Part shown: positions 23,929 to 32,653 of the stretch, piece by piece
Layout of the letters: every line of letters begins with the position of its first letter
Numbering within the stretch: position 1 is the first letter of the stretch
Assembly (NCBI RefSeq): GCF_900182565.1
Contig: NZ_FXTI01000007.1
Span: 62,001-126,000, forward strand
Length of the DNA: 64,000 bases
Direction: 5' to 3'
From: Melghirimyces algeriensis
GTDB taxonomy: Bacteria > Bacillota > Bacilli > Thermoactinomycetales > DSM-45169
Made by a program: the position numbers and the translations under genes
Notes under the pieces: generated by a model
What the model was told of the DNA's origin: nothing
Database searches by the model: none
The model's input: only the letters and a program-made list of their open reading frames with translations

Positions 23929-25263
23929 TTAGCTAATCTCTTCAAGGTCATCCTCCACCATTTCTTCTGTTTCCTTTTTAATATTATACATATTTTGCAA
24001 GCAAGCTTGAAATTCCTTGTCATCTAGAAACTCCCAACATTTGGCCATACGGAATAAAATCTTGCCCAATTTGTTTTTGTATTTATACTGATGGGCCAGT
24101 TTCTCTGCTTTTTGGTAAAAGGGAATCGCTTCACGGTATTGTTTTTGGATGCGGTGGAAATCACCCTTTATCACAAATGCATCCAATAAACGGGGAGCAT
24201 CATGATATCGCTCACCAATCTGGATCGCCAAATCAATCACTTTTTCAGCCTCATTCCATCTTTCTTGGTGTATGTACAGAACACCCAGCCGGGAATACGT
24301 AAATGCAAAAAATTTCTCTTTTACCGATGTCCCTTTCAGGAATAATGCTAATTGAAAACAACGCTCAGCATTTCTCCATTCCCTTTTTGCCATATGGATG
24401 CTGGCCATAATCGTCCAGAGTGTAAAGATGGTATCGTGTTTACATTCCATGCGGGCCTTGTCCAACCCTTCCCGGGCGACCTCAATCGCATCATCATACT
24501 GGCCGGTTCGGTATAACAACTCCGCTTTTAAACAGTAAAAACCCAAAACCACCTGCATATGCCCAATTTGGTCCAACTCCTTCCATGCTCCTTCCACAAC
24601 CTTTAAAGCTTCTCCAAACCGATTTAACCGTTCCAGATAGATCGCTTTATTTCGGAGTAACACAAAACGAAAGTGTGGCCGCTCCCCTTCTGAAACAAAC
24701 GCTTCCATCCCATTTTCTGTAAAGGAAAGTGCTTCTTCCAAATTGTTCTGGTAATAGTGACAAAGCCCCAATTCTGTATAACTGGCAGCTTCTATATTGC
24801 TGTTTTCCAATGCATCACTTTGGCTGGCAAGTCGAATCGCATTATGAAAGCATTTCTCTGCTTTATGTAATTTTTTCAAACTATTATAACATTTCCCTTT
24901 TATATAATACATCACCGCTGCATAGGGATGAGAATCTGCCAGATTTAATCGATTTAATTCCTTCAGCGCATCATTTGGACTTCCGATATCATTCATGGTT
25001 TCAATCGACAGTAATTCAAACTCCAGATGATCCATTCCCTGTCTTTTATCCGCAAGTAAATCAGAGAGCTGATTCTGGTCTATATCCAACTTGTTCAATA
25101 CATACATACATTTATCCAAGCTGACATGAGGTACTCCTCTTTCAATATTGCTGATCGTCGCGGGAGATATATTTTGATCTGCCAGATCTTCTAATCGCAG
25201 TCCCCTTTCCTTTCGTATATTTCGAATAATGGCACCAATCTCATTGATCCCAGGCTGCGTCAT
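23929..25263 (-). CDS. HTH-TPR regulator of the RRNPP type, paralogue 2
   Basis: 444 residues from ATG 25263 (GGGAG 8 bases upstream; the GTG at 25272 falls on that site). XRE-type helix-turn-helix at the N-terminus (RKERGLRLEDLADQNISPAT, ISNIERGVPHV), then about nine TPR repeats (ALSFTENGMEAFV, AIEVAREGLDKAR, AERCFQLALFLKG, AIPFYQKAEKLAHQ). Same length and plan as paralogue 1 at 15600-16934. It is followed at one base by a Phr-like ORF, which makes it a complete cell-to-cell communication pair: the exported peptide would bind the TPR groove and switch DNA binding. Regulon unknown; the neighbouring McrBC, erm and peptide genes are candidates only. Confidence 0.85.
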   Translation of the reverse strand: MTQPGINEIGAIIRNIRKERGLRLEDLADQNISPATISNIERGVPHVSLDKCMYVLNKLDIDQNQLSDLLADKRQGMDHLEFELLSIETMNDIGSPNDALKELNRLNLADSHPYAAVMYYIKGKCYNSLKKLHKAEKCFHNAIRLASQSDALENSNIEAASYTELGLCHYYQNNLEEALSFTENGMEAFVSEGERPHFRFVLLRNKAIYLERLNRFGEALKVVEGAWKELDQIGHMQVVLGFYCLKAELLYRTGQYDDAIEVAREGLDKARMECKHDTIFTLWTIMASIHMAKREWRNAERCFQLALFLKGTSVKEKFFAFTYSRLGVLYIHQERWNEAEKVIDLAIQIGERYHDAPRLLDAFVIKGDFHRIQKQYREAIPFYQKAEKLAHQYKYKNKLGKILFRMAKCWEFLDDKEFQACLQNMYNIKKETEEMVEDDLEEIS

Positions 25264-25507
25264 TTTTCTCACTCCCTCTTCCCCTTTTTTGTTTAAGGTG
25301 ATTATATAGGATAATAAAAAAATCGAAAATCATTATTTTTTATGTCCTTTTGAGCAGATATGAAGCTTGTACAAATATACTCTTCAGTTCTTCGGACGAA
25401 TATTACCTATTCGATAATATATCTGAATAGGATCATATCTGGGAAATCGACATCCCAGACATGCCCATTCATTATTGGTTTGAAAGATCATACCCTGTTT
25501 GAATGCC

Positions 25508-26881
25508 TTATTTCCGTTCCACCAATGCACAACACTCCACATGACTAGTATGCGGAAACATGTCCACAGGCTGAACGTTTCGGATCTCATAATCCCGTTC
25601 TTTCAAATAGGCGGCGTCCCGTGCCAGGGTGGCAGGGTTACAGGAGACATAGACAAGGCGCTGAGGGGCCATTTTCACCACAGCATCCAGAAGTTGCGTT
25701 GCGCAACCCTTTCGGGGAGGGTCCACAATAATGACATCCGGTTGAACCCCTTCTCCGGCCCAACGGGACATAACGGTTTCAGCCAGTCCAGCCTCAAAAA
25801 AGCTGTTTTTGATTCCATTTAACCTTGCATTGTTCCGTGCATCCTCCACTGCCTGTGAGATGGACTCCACTCCCAACACACGGGCCGCATCCTTGGCCAA
25901 ATAAAGACCAATGGTACCAATCCCGCAGTAGGCGTCAATCACTGTCTCTTCTCCAGTCAGATTCGCCATTTTTCTCACTTGATCATATAAAACTTCCGTC
26001 TGTTCCGGATTGATCTGAAAAAAGGAATGGGGTGAGATGGAAAACAATACATGTCCAATTTTATCATGAATTACCGGTTCGCCCCACAGGATTCGGTTCT
26101 CCTTTCCAAGAACCACATTGGTCCGTTTCGGCTGGATGTTTTGGATCAACGAAACCAATCCCGAAACCCGCTCTCTCATTTCTTTTACCAGCCTCTTTTT
26201 TTGTGGAAGATGCGGACCCTTTGTAACCAAAACCACCATCATCTCCCCTGTGTGGACTCCCGTTCGTACCATGACATGGCGCAGAACTCCACGATGTTGC
26301 TTTTCATCATAAGGGGGGATGGCCAATTCATTCACCAACTCCTTCACCTGTTGAAGAACACGGTCATTTTCCGGTTGCTGAATCATACAGTGATCAAACT
26401 CCACAATCTCATGAGATCCAACTGCATAAAATCCAGCTTGAATCTGCCCGTTGCTTCCACCGAAAGGAACCTGAGCTTTGTTTCTATAATTCCATGGATC
26501 TTTCATGCCTAGGACAGGATGTACCTTCACATGGTCCAACCCGCCAATCCGGGCAAACGCATCCATTACCTGCTGACGCTTACTCTCCAATTGGGCAGAA
26601 TAAGAAATATGCTGAATCTGGCATCCACCACACCGTTGAAAAACCGGACAGGGTACATCCACGCGTTCGGGGCTCACTTCGACCAACTGTTTCAACCGGG
26701 CATGAGCATAGGTTTTCTTCACTTGAGTCACTTTGGCTTCCACCTGTTCTCCAGCAACCGCCATGGGAACAAAGATGGTAAAGCCTTTATATTTTCCTAC
26801 ACCATCTCCGGTGTGACTTTGACCTGAAATGGTAAGCGTAATCTTTTGACCCGGACGCACCGGGGGTTTGATCTTTGGCAT
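25508..26881 (-). CDS. rlmCD: 23S rRNA uracil-C5 methyltransferase, RlmCD/RlmD type
   Basis: 457 residues. Order: TRAM domain (about 8-65), a Fe-S cluster motif CPVFQRCGGCQIQH, and a SAM-dependent C-terminal domain with VIDAYCGIGTIGLYLAK, VDPPRKGC and the catalytic Cys in YVSCNPATLARD, ending HVECCALVER. In Bacillus subtilis one such enzyme methylates both U747 and U1939 of 23S rRNA, hence RlmCD. Start ATG 26881 follows AAGGAG. It is a stand-alone gene with no terminator clearly visible at its 3' end. A TrmA-type tRNA enzyme is less likely because of the Fe-S motif. Confidence 0.9.
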   Translation of the reverse strand: MPKIKPPVRPGQKITLTISGQSHTGDGVGKYKGFTIFVPMAVAGEQVEAKVTQVKKTYAHARLKQLVEVSPERVDVPCPVFQRCGGCQIQHISYSAQLESKRQQVMDAFARIGGLDHVKVHPVLGMKDPWNYRNKAQVPFGGSNGQIQAGFYAVGSHEIVEFDHCMIQQPENDRVLQQVKELVNELAIPPYDEKQHRGVLRHVMVRTGVHTGEMMVVLVTKGPHLPQKKRLVKEMRERVSGLVSLIQNIQPKRTNVVLGKENRILWGEPVIHDKIGHVLFSISPHSFFQINPEQTEVLYDQVRKMANLTGEETVIDAYCGIGTIGLYLAKDAARVLGVESISQAVEDARNNARLNGIKNSFFEAGLAETVMSRWAGEGVQPDVIIVDPPRKGCATQLLDAVVKMAPQRLVYVSCNPATLARDAAYLKERDYEIRNVQPVDMFPHTSHVECCALVERK

Positions 26882-26970
26882 CTTTCCGGCTCCTTGTTCA
26901 CTTGATCAAGATTTTATTTTATCAGTCTTTCACATCTGAATAAAAGATAGGATGATCCATCTACAACAAA

Positions 26971-27003
26971 AAGACTTCATTTCCTATTGGGAAGTGAAGT
27001 CTT
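26971..27003. terminator. Terminator after the small 60-residue gene
   Basis: AAGACTTCATTTCC pairs with GGAAGTGAAGTCTT (one mismatch) across a short loop, 14 bases past the stop of the minus-strand small gene. Confidence 0.75.
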
Positions 27004-27016
27004 CGTTTCAACCCAT

Positions 27017-27199
27017 TCATCCCCTCAACGGATGCTTTTCCAATTTGGGTATCCATATACAACATGTGTCTGGTGGTGCCTGATTCCATCCCTTTTGGAA
27101 CAGTTTTTCACTCGCCCGGTTCTCATCCGGCTCATAATCGGACACGGAACCCAGCGGGAGATCATCCGCCATCAGTTCCCCACGAAATTCAAAAACCAC
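27017..27199 (-). CDS. Small conserved-looking protein of unknown function
   Basis: 60 residues from GTG 27199, with GAGGTGA 8 bases upstream and a good terminator downstream, which makes expression likely. The sequence is acidic in the middle (DYEPDENRASEKLF) and has two adjacent Cys near residue 47 (DTCCIWIPK). No family is recognised. It lies alone between RlmCD and the ECF transporter genes, after the end of the latter, and could be read from their transcript. Confidence 0.55.
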   Translation of the reverse strand: MVFEFRGELMADDLPLGSVSDYEPDENRASEKLFQKGWNQAPPDTCCIWIPKLEKHPLRG

Positions 27200-27285
27200 A
27201 ATTGTTTCACCTCACGTTACCCATATTGCCCACAATTCAAAATCCATATGCCTTCATTTTCCCCCATTCAGAATCCACAGCGCAG

Positions 27286-28095
27286 TCATCTATTACCGCC
27301 ATTTCGCAATCCACTCACCAGTTCTTTCACAGTCAAAAAGGTCTCTGCAAACCCCAGTTTTTTCCCCAATTGGGTAACAGATGGCGGTTCCAGATGAGCT
27401 TGATGGAGTACATCCTGCCTGGAAAAAACATCCCTTGTCAACCCATCCATCAAAAGTTTCCCTTCATTAAAAACCAATGTTCGTTCAAAGCATTCCGCTA
27501 CAAAGTCCATATCATGAATAATCGTCATCACAAGCTTGTTTTGCTCCTGCAACCCCCGAATCAAATGCTTGATCTGCTCTTTTCCTGCATGATCCTGGGC
27601 AATTGTGGGTTCATCAAAGATGATAATCTCCGGGTCCATCGCCACCACAGAAGCAATTGAGACCCGCTTTTTTTCTGACAGACTCAGGTCTTGAGGATTC
27701 GTCTCCGACAGATGCCCCAGGCCCACCCTTTCCAGAGCCTCCCTCGCACGTGTTTCTGCCGTTTCTTTATCTTGGCCGAGGTTCAGGGCACCAAACATCA
27801 CTTCATCCCGTACCGTCCCTTTAAAAATCTGCTCATCCGGATTTTGGAATACCAAACCGACCTTACGTGCCAAAGAAGCAACGGTCGCCTCTTTTACAGA
27901 GGTCTTTCCGATGTGGATCTCTCCAAAGTCCGGTTTTAAGAGGCCTTTCAACAGTTTGACGAAGGTTGTTTTTCCCGCACCGTTTTGACCGACAATGGCT
28001 GTGGAACGACCGTCCAGGTCAAGGGTGATGTCTGCAAGAACCGGTCTTTTCTTGTCATAGGAGAAAGACAGGTTTTTCACTTGGATCAGGGACAT
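27286..28095 (-). CDS. ECF transporter ATPase subunit (EcfA-type), with an odd signature motif
   Basis: 269 residues. Walker A GQNGAGKTT, Q-loop FQNPDEQIFKGTV, Walker B IIIFDEPTIAQDH and switch His in TIIHDMDFV. The ABC signature is DLSLSEKKRVSIA instead of LSGGQxQRV, so its composite site may be weakened; the partner subunit has a normal one. FQNPDxQ is characteristic of ECF (CbiO/EcfA) ATPases. It overlaps the next upstream gene by 10 bases. The four genes 30320 to 27286 encode S component, EcfT and two ATPases, a group I or dedicated ECF importer for a vitamin-like substrate. Confidence 0.85.
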   Translation of the reverse strand: MSLIQVKNLSFSYDKKRPVLADITLDLDGRSTAIVGQNGAGKTTFVKLLKGLLKPDFGEIHIGKTSVKEATVASLARKVGLVFQNPDEQIFKGTVRDEVMFGALNLGQDKETAETRAREALERVGLGHLSETNPQDLSLSEKKRVSIASVVAMDPEIIIFDEPTIAQDHAGKEQIKHLIRGLQEQNKLVMTIIHDMDFVAECFERTLVFNEGKLLMDGLTRDVFSRQDVLHQAHLEPPSVTQLGKKLGFAETFLTVKELVSGLRNGGNR

Positions 28096-28928
28096 TTTTT
28101 TAACACCTCACAGGCCGCATCCAGGGTAACTGGGTACACATCTGAATCCTTCATCCGACAGTCCAACGCTCGGCAAACCCTGGTATAGACAGGGGCTGTC
28201 ACTCCATGTTTCTCCAAATCTCCCCTGGAAAACACCTTGGACGGGATCTCAAAGTCCACCCGTCGTCCACCGTCTAACAATAAGACTTTATCAGCATATT
28301 GTGCAATCTTCTCCAGCTTATGTTCCACCACGATGACGGTCCATCCCTCATGGCTCAATCGCTCTACGGCCTGAAATACATCTTCTGCACCTTGCGGGTC
28401 CAACTGAGAGGTTGGCTCATCCAGAACAATCACTTGAGGCTTCATGGCAATCATACTGGCAATAGCCAAACGTTGCATCTGTCCTCCGGAAAGGTCAAAC
28501 GGGCTTCGGTCCTTGTATCGTTCCATATCCATCATCTCAAGGGCTTGTTCGACTCGCTCAATCATCTCACTTCGCCTGACCCCGATGTTCTCCAACCCAA
28601 AGGCCACTTCTTCATATACCGTTTCTTTGGAGCCAGAAATTTGAGTAAAAGGATTTTGAAACACCATTCCCACAATCCTGGACATCTCTCGAATTGTACT
28701 TTTCTTCACTTCGATTCCATCAATGATCACTTTTCCTCCATAAGCCCCGCGATAAAAATGCGGAACCAATCCCACAAAAGACTGACACAATGTAGATTTT
28801 CCCGATAGATTGCGTCCAATCACCCCAATCAGTTCCCCTTTGCTGATTTCAAAAGAGACATCATGAAGGGCCAATGTTTCCGCTCCGGGATATCGGTATT
28901 TCAAACCATCCACAATGATTTGCTTCAT
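28086..28928 (-). CDS. ECF transporter ATPase subunit (second EcfA-type)
   Basis: 280 residues from ATG 28928, whose ATGA overlaps the EcfT stop; the longer start at 28979 lies inside EcfT. Walker A GRNLSGKST (Leu-Ser replaces the usual Gly-Ala), FQNPFTQISG, signature LSGGQMQRLAIA, Walker B VIVLDEPTSQLDP and switch His in VVEHKLEKIA. It forms the heterodimeric motor with the ATPase encoded next. A C-terminal extension of about 60 residues after the cassette is normal for ECF ATPases. Confidence 0.85.
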   Translation of the reverse strand: MKQIIVDGLKYRYPGAETLALHDVSFEISKGELIGVIGRNLSGKSTLCQSFVGLVPHFYRGAYGGKVIIDGIEVKKSTIREMSRIVGMVFQNPFTQISGSKETVYEEVAFGLENIGVRRSEMIERVEQALEMMDMERYKDRSPFDLSGGQMQRLAIASMIAMKPQVIVLDEPTSQLDPQGAEDVFQAVERLSHEGWTVIVVEHKLEKIAQYADKVLLLDGGRRVDFEIPSKVFSRGDLEKHGVTAPVYTRVCRALDCRMKDSDVYPVTLDAACEVLKKCP

Positions 28929-29692
28929 CCCATCAACCTCCCGATGACAGCCAACCCGATAACCGCCCATATCCCCCATTGAATCGGTTTTGTGGCGATA
29001 TACGACTTTTCTTCATACAAAAATGTTTTCTTTCCCTCTGCATGAAATCCCCTTACTTCCAAAGCCATCGCCCGCTCTTTCACATGAGTGAGAGCATTGA
29101 GCACAACGGGTCCAATCAAGGGTAAAAAAGCCTTGATCCTTACCCTCAGCCCTCCTTCTGTTTCCAATCCGCGAGAACGCTGCGCATCCATAATGGTTTT
29201 CATTGATACCATCATTTGCGGGAGGATTTGAAATACGGAATTCAGTACATACCCAAAACGCGGGGACAACCCTCTGCGCACAAGGGAATCCACCAAGTCG
29301 GAAGGTTTGGTTGTCAGCACCAGAATTAAAAAAGCACCAACAATGTTCATCACCCGCAGTGTAATGGTTAACCCATAAAGAAGACCTTCCTGGTAGAATG
29401 CTGCCGGACCAATGGTAAAAACCAATACACTGTTCGTTGGATGAAACAGACCTTGGATAATAATTACGGTAAGCAAAATCAAAAAAACAAATCCTATCAT
29501 CGGCAAAGCCCTTTTAAAAACCTTACCGATCAGCAACAAGATGAGCCCAAACAATGCACCACCGAGCAAAACAGCGAAGGAAGGCAGAAGGATGGGGACA
29601 AGGATCGATGCAAAAATATAAATGACTTTATTGGTGGGGTGGATGTGATGAATGATGGAATCACGTTCTGTATAAAGACTGATGGAATTCAT
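28925..29692 (-). CDS. ECF transporter transmembrane subunit EcfT
   Basis: 255 residues with about five to six membrane helices and the EcfT coupling region MDAQRSRGLETEGG, in which Arg-rich short motifs contact the ATPases. ATG 29692 follows AAGGTGA. The stop overlaps the ATPase start. It anchors the S component and passes ATP-driven motion to it in the cytoplasmic membrane. Confidence 0.85.
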   Translation of the reverse strand: MNSISLYTERDSIIHHIHPTNKVIYIFASILVPILLPSFAVLLGGALFGLILLLIGKVFKRALPMIGFVFLILLTVIIIQGLFHPTNSVLVFTIGPAAFYQEGLLYGLTITLRVMNIVGAFLILVLTTKPSDLVDSLVRRGLSPRFGYVLNSVFQILPQMMVSMKTIMDAQRSRGLETEGGLRVRIKAFLPLIGPVVLNALTHVKERAMALEVRGFHAEGKKTFLYEEKSYIATKPIQWGIWAVIGLAVIGRLMG

Positions 29693-29714
29693 ACTCTGTC
29701 ACCTTCTCCATTGA

Positions 29715-30320
29715 TCAATCCAATTCTTCCATTTGATTGCTCCTGCTGAAAAGTTGCGTGACACGTTGCGGCAACCCCCGATAGATGGCATAACTGCACA
29801 ACACAACCAATACTTTATCCGGCAAGTCCACTACCAGCTCATCCAAAAAAGAAGCCAGCCACACAGAAGATGTTTGGGACATAACCACCGCAAAAAGAGC
29901 GTCCCCCCATAAGTTTCCGGTCTGTCCTCCCCAAAACACAATATTGAGCGGAGTGGAAACCAGCACAGCTGTCAACCCCACCACCAGTCCAACAACAATC
30001 GCTTTCCCCCAGCTCTGAATCCATCCTCTGTTTGCCATCACACCAGTAACCAGTCCGATAAACAGGCTGGTGATTCCATAGACAAATGAGATGGGGTCCA
30101 CGGTTAAACCGTAAATGATATTGTTCACCACCCCGGAAATCGCTCCGATCACAGGCCCGGCCAACATACTTGCCAACACCGTACCAATCGCATCCAACCA
30201 CAACGGTAACTTTAGCACTCCCGCAAACAGTTTACCGATATAATTAATGCCAACTGCCACCGGGATTAAAGCAAGTGCAACCGTTGAAAAATGAACAGAT
30301 CCCAGCCCTTTTTTTACCAT
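29715..30320 (-). CDS. ECF transporter substrate-binding (S) component, substrate unknown
   Basis: 201 residues from ATG 30320, chosen for GGAGGA 8-10 bases upstream; the start at 30353 lies before that site. Six membrane segments, with an N-terminal ALALIPVAVGINYIGK helix like the motif by which S components dock on EcfT, then LWLDAIGTVLASMLAGP and GAISGVVNNIIYG. Neighbours make the ECF role clear. The sequence does not match the thiamine, riboflavin or biotin types that I can recognise, and no riboswitch precedes it, so no substrate is assigned. Confidence 0.8.
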   Translation of the reverse strand: MVKKGLGSVHFSTVALALIPVAVGINYIGKLFAGVLKLPLWLDAIGTVLASMLAGPVIGAISGVVNNIIYGLTVDPISFVYGITSLFIGLVTGVMANRGWIQSWGKAIVVGLVVGLTAVLVSTPLNIVFWGGQTGNLWGDALFAVVMSQTSSVWLASFLDELVVDLPDKVLVVLCSYAIYRGLPQRVTQLFSRSNQMEELD

Positions 30321-30349
30321 CTTCTTGTCTCCTCCTTGTTCCATTACAA

Positions 30350-31252
30350 TCATTCACCGATGGGCTTTGGACAAAAGACTTCCAAATGCCCTCCCAGCAT
30401 GCTCACCTGACCGGAAAGACTGCCTCCCCATTCCCCATCCAGGTTTAGTTTCATCGTTTCTTCCGGGGTAACCAGCAGTTTATTTGTCTGAAAATAAAGA
30501 ATGTGTTCATCCTCCAAATGTTCCCCACGTAGAACTGCCCTGACCAAATGAACCAGGTCGGATAACCCCCCTTTACGAACAACCAGTACATCCAAGAGAC
30601 CATCATTCATCCGGGCCTGGGGAAGCAGTTTATCAAACCCACCGATTGAACAGCTGTTCGCCATTAAAAGAAGTAGAATCTCCTCCTCCACCACCCGATC
30701 TGATGTCTGCAGATGAACCCTGAAAGGACGCAGAAGCTCACCGATTTTTTCCATCCCCTTGGCATAGTAGGCAATCTGCCCAAGCAAAGCCTTCAGTCGA
30801 CTGGGAGCTTCATAAGAAACCTCTGTTACAACGCCTGCCGCTGCTGCATTCACAAAGTATTGATCCGCTATATTCCCCACATCAATCCAAGAGGTTTCCC
30901 TTGAACCGATAATATCACACGCTTTTAGCAAATCCCTAGGAATGGACAGAGCACGGGCCAAATCATTGCTTGTCCCACAGGGTAAAATCCCCAGGGGAGG
31001 ACGTTGTTTTAGTGGAGAAAGACCATTGACCACTTCATGGACCGTTCCATCACCACCGGCGGCAATGACAACATCAAATCCACTCTTTGCCGCCTGTTCC
31101 GCAGCATCGACAGCATCTCCCGGAAAGCGGGTAGAATGACAGGAAGTTTCCAAACCGAAGTGTTCCAATCGGTCCAAAATACGTGAAAGATGCCGTTGAA
31201 AGATTTCACGACCTGCTGTTCGGTTATAGATGATACGCGCTCGTTTCCGCAT
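30350..31252 (-). CDS. Diacylglycerol-kinase-family lipid kinase (DgkB/YegS type)
   Basis: 300 residues from ATG 31252 with GGGAGGA upstream; the frame from 31306 lacks a site. Nucleotide-binding GGDGTVHEVVNGL, then GTSNDLARAL and the C-terminal NDGLLDV are hallmarks of the DAGK catalytic family. Such enzymes phosphorylate diacylglycerol and return it to phospholipid synthesis, for example after lipoteichoic acid assembly. The S-component gene starts 29 bases after its stop and may be co-transcribed. Which lipid is used cannot be fixed from sequence. Confidence 0.85.
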   Translation of the reverse strand: MRKRARIIYNRTAGREIFQRHLSRILDRLEHFGLETSCHSTRFPGDAVDAAEQAAKSGFDVVIAAGGDGTVHEVVNGLSPLKQRPPLGILPCGTSNDLARALSIPRDLLKACDIIGSRETSWIDVGNIADQYFVNAAAAGVVTEVSYEAPSRLKALLGQIAYYAKGMEKIGELLRPFRVHLQTSDRVVEEEILLLLMANSCSIGGFDKLLPQARMNDGLLDVLVVRKGGLSDLVHLVRAVLRGEHLEDEHILYFQTNKLLVTPEETMKLNLDGEWGGSLSGQVSMLGGHLEVFCPKPIGE

Positions 31253-31343
31253 GACGATTTCCTCCCTCACCAACCAACATATGAAACCGGACTTTACAGC
31301 ATACATATGAAACCAAAGAAATCAAGGAGGCTGATGCAAGACC

Positions 31344-31862
31344 ATGAACTCCCATCCCAACCGAAAACGACCCGACCAGCCCGAACATAGACTGAAGCCT
31401 TCCTCTTCCTCATCCATCAAGCCCGAATGGATTCATAAAGCGAAGGCTTCTCTGGCCCAAAGTCTGTTTGCTGAATCCATCATGTTCAGCATATCGAAAC
31501 AAATCTCTTCCCTTCCGGGAATCACCCATCTCCACAGGCTGCAATCTATCCATGAGGTGAACAGAGAAACAGGAACGCACCGTTTGACCGCCAAAGGATG
31601 TCTGGAACGGATCAGCAGCGGGGATTGGCATGAGTCCAACCTGAACCATCTGGTTCAAAGTATGTACGAAGCTCGTCGTCATGACCGAATTCAACGCGGA
31701 CAACTGATGGAGTTAAAACGATCTGTCCCTGTCGATGCACGAACAGCAGTGGAAAACTGGATTCATTGGCTCGATTACTCGGAAAATACACTCCAAAAAG
31801 CGATGGTATCCACTCAGGAGTTAATTGGAAAACAATATTGGAACCGGTTTATTCCCCGATAA
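31344..31862 (+). CDS. Hypothetical helical protein
   Basis: 172 residues, no membrane segment and no known motif. The N-terminal 30 residues are polar and disordered-looking (Ser/Pro/Lys); the remainder is predicted helical by eye and rich in Gln, His, Arg and Ser. AAGGAGG stands about 12 bases before ATG 31344, longer than ideal. The gene is divergent from the lipid kinase (about 90 bases apart) and ends in a small hairpin. Function unknown. Confidence 0.6.
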   Translation: MNSHPNRKRPDQPEHRLKPSSSSSIKPEWIHKAKASLAQSLFAESIMFSISKQISSLPGITHLHRLQSIHEVNRETGTHRLTAKGCLERISSGDWHESNLNHLVQSMYEARRHDRIQRGQLMELKRSVPVDARTAVENWIHWLDYSENTLQKAMVSTQELIGKQYWNRFIPR

Positions 31863-31864
31863 AA

Positions 31865-31884
31865 AAGCCACAAGTTTTTGTGGC
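31865..31884 (+). terminator. Short hairpin after the hypothetical helical protein
   Basis: GCCACAAG pairs with TTGTGGC around a T-rich loop, directly past the stop; a second GGCCACA / TGTGACC hairpin with TTTTTT follows at about 32040-32066 and may be the main terminator. Confidence 0.55.
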
Positions 31885-31913
31885 CTTGAGTGGTTGACAA
31901 ACTGGGGTAGGGG

Positions 31914-32021
31914 GTTCGATTTCCGTCTCCGCATCTCTGTCTGCTGAACGGTTGGAACCTGCAGGACTCTGCTGGGTAATTGGAAAAGGATGCTTACCGG
32001 AAACCGCCCTCCTTTTTTGAA
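31914..32021. repeat. Dispersed intergenic repeat R2 (internally deleted copy)
   Basis: Shares TCCGCATCTCT, GAACGGTTGGAACCT and GGAAAAGGATGCT blocks with R1 at 15380-15590 but lacks about 80 central bases. It lies in a 358-base convergent gap (31863-32221) that otherwise holds only terminator hairpins. Confidence 0.55.
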
Positions 32022-32221
32022 GCTGTTCAGAAGTGCCTAGGCCACAGGATTTTGTGACCTTTTTTCTATTCATGGTGAAAGTCGGCTGTATATTTTCTTT
32101 TATGGTATCACACTTGCTTTTTCTTTCCCAATGTATTCAATGAAAGGGGACGGAAATGCACGCTTTCCGCCCCATCGACCTTTACTTTGGCCCTAGAACA
32201 AAGCCTTTAGCCTTTTTGGAC

Positions 32222-32524
32222 TTAATATTGCTGGTAATCGGCAGGTTTGCTGATGGACTGGGCCTGCTGAATTTGCTGCTGGGCCTGATTCAATTCCTGC
32301 ACGGCCTGTTGCAACTCCTGCTGCTGTTGAGCGTTCATCTGGACACCCTGACTTTGTTGCAACTGCTGCACCTGTTGCTGAGCCTGTTGCAATTGTTGCT
32401 GAGCTTGGTTTAAAGCCTGCGGGTTTGCCTGGGATTGAGCCTGCTGTACTTGTTGCATGGCCTGACGAGCATTTTGCACAGCCTGTTGAAGCTGTTGTTG
32501 CTGTTGGTTCTGCTGTTGCGGCAT
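32222..32524 (-). CDS. Glutamine-rich low-complexity coiled-coil protein
   Basis: 100 residues from ATG 32524 (AAGGGAG upstream); the frame to 32605 has no ribosome site. Almost half of the residues are Gln, the rest mostly Ala, Val, Leu and Asn, in quasi-repeats such as QALNQAQQQLQQAQQQVQQL. Spacing of Val/Leu suggests a helical bundle or fibre-forming coiled coil. There is no signal peptide and no Cys. Gln-rich small proteins occur among spore and coat proteins, but nothing here proves that. CAA and CAG codons are mixed, so it is not a simple DNA microsatellite. Confidence 0.65.
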   Translation of the reverse strand: MPQQQNQQQQQLQQAVQNARQAMQQVQQAQSQANPQALNQAQQQLQQAQQQVQQLQQSQGVQMNAQQQQELQQAVQELNQAQQQIQQAQSISKPADYQQY

Positions 32525-32653
32525 AAAAACAAACGCTCCCTTATATGATTTTGGTGGGTGGCTAAAGGAAAACCCACCAAACCTATTGTGCTTCTCCTTA
32601 ACCAAAATTATGCCGAAAGAAACAACCCGCCCAAAACGGACGGGTTGTGATAT

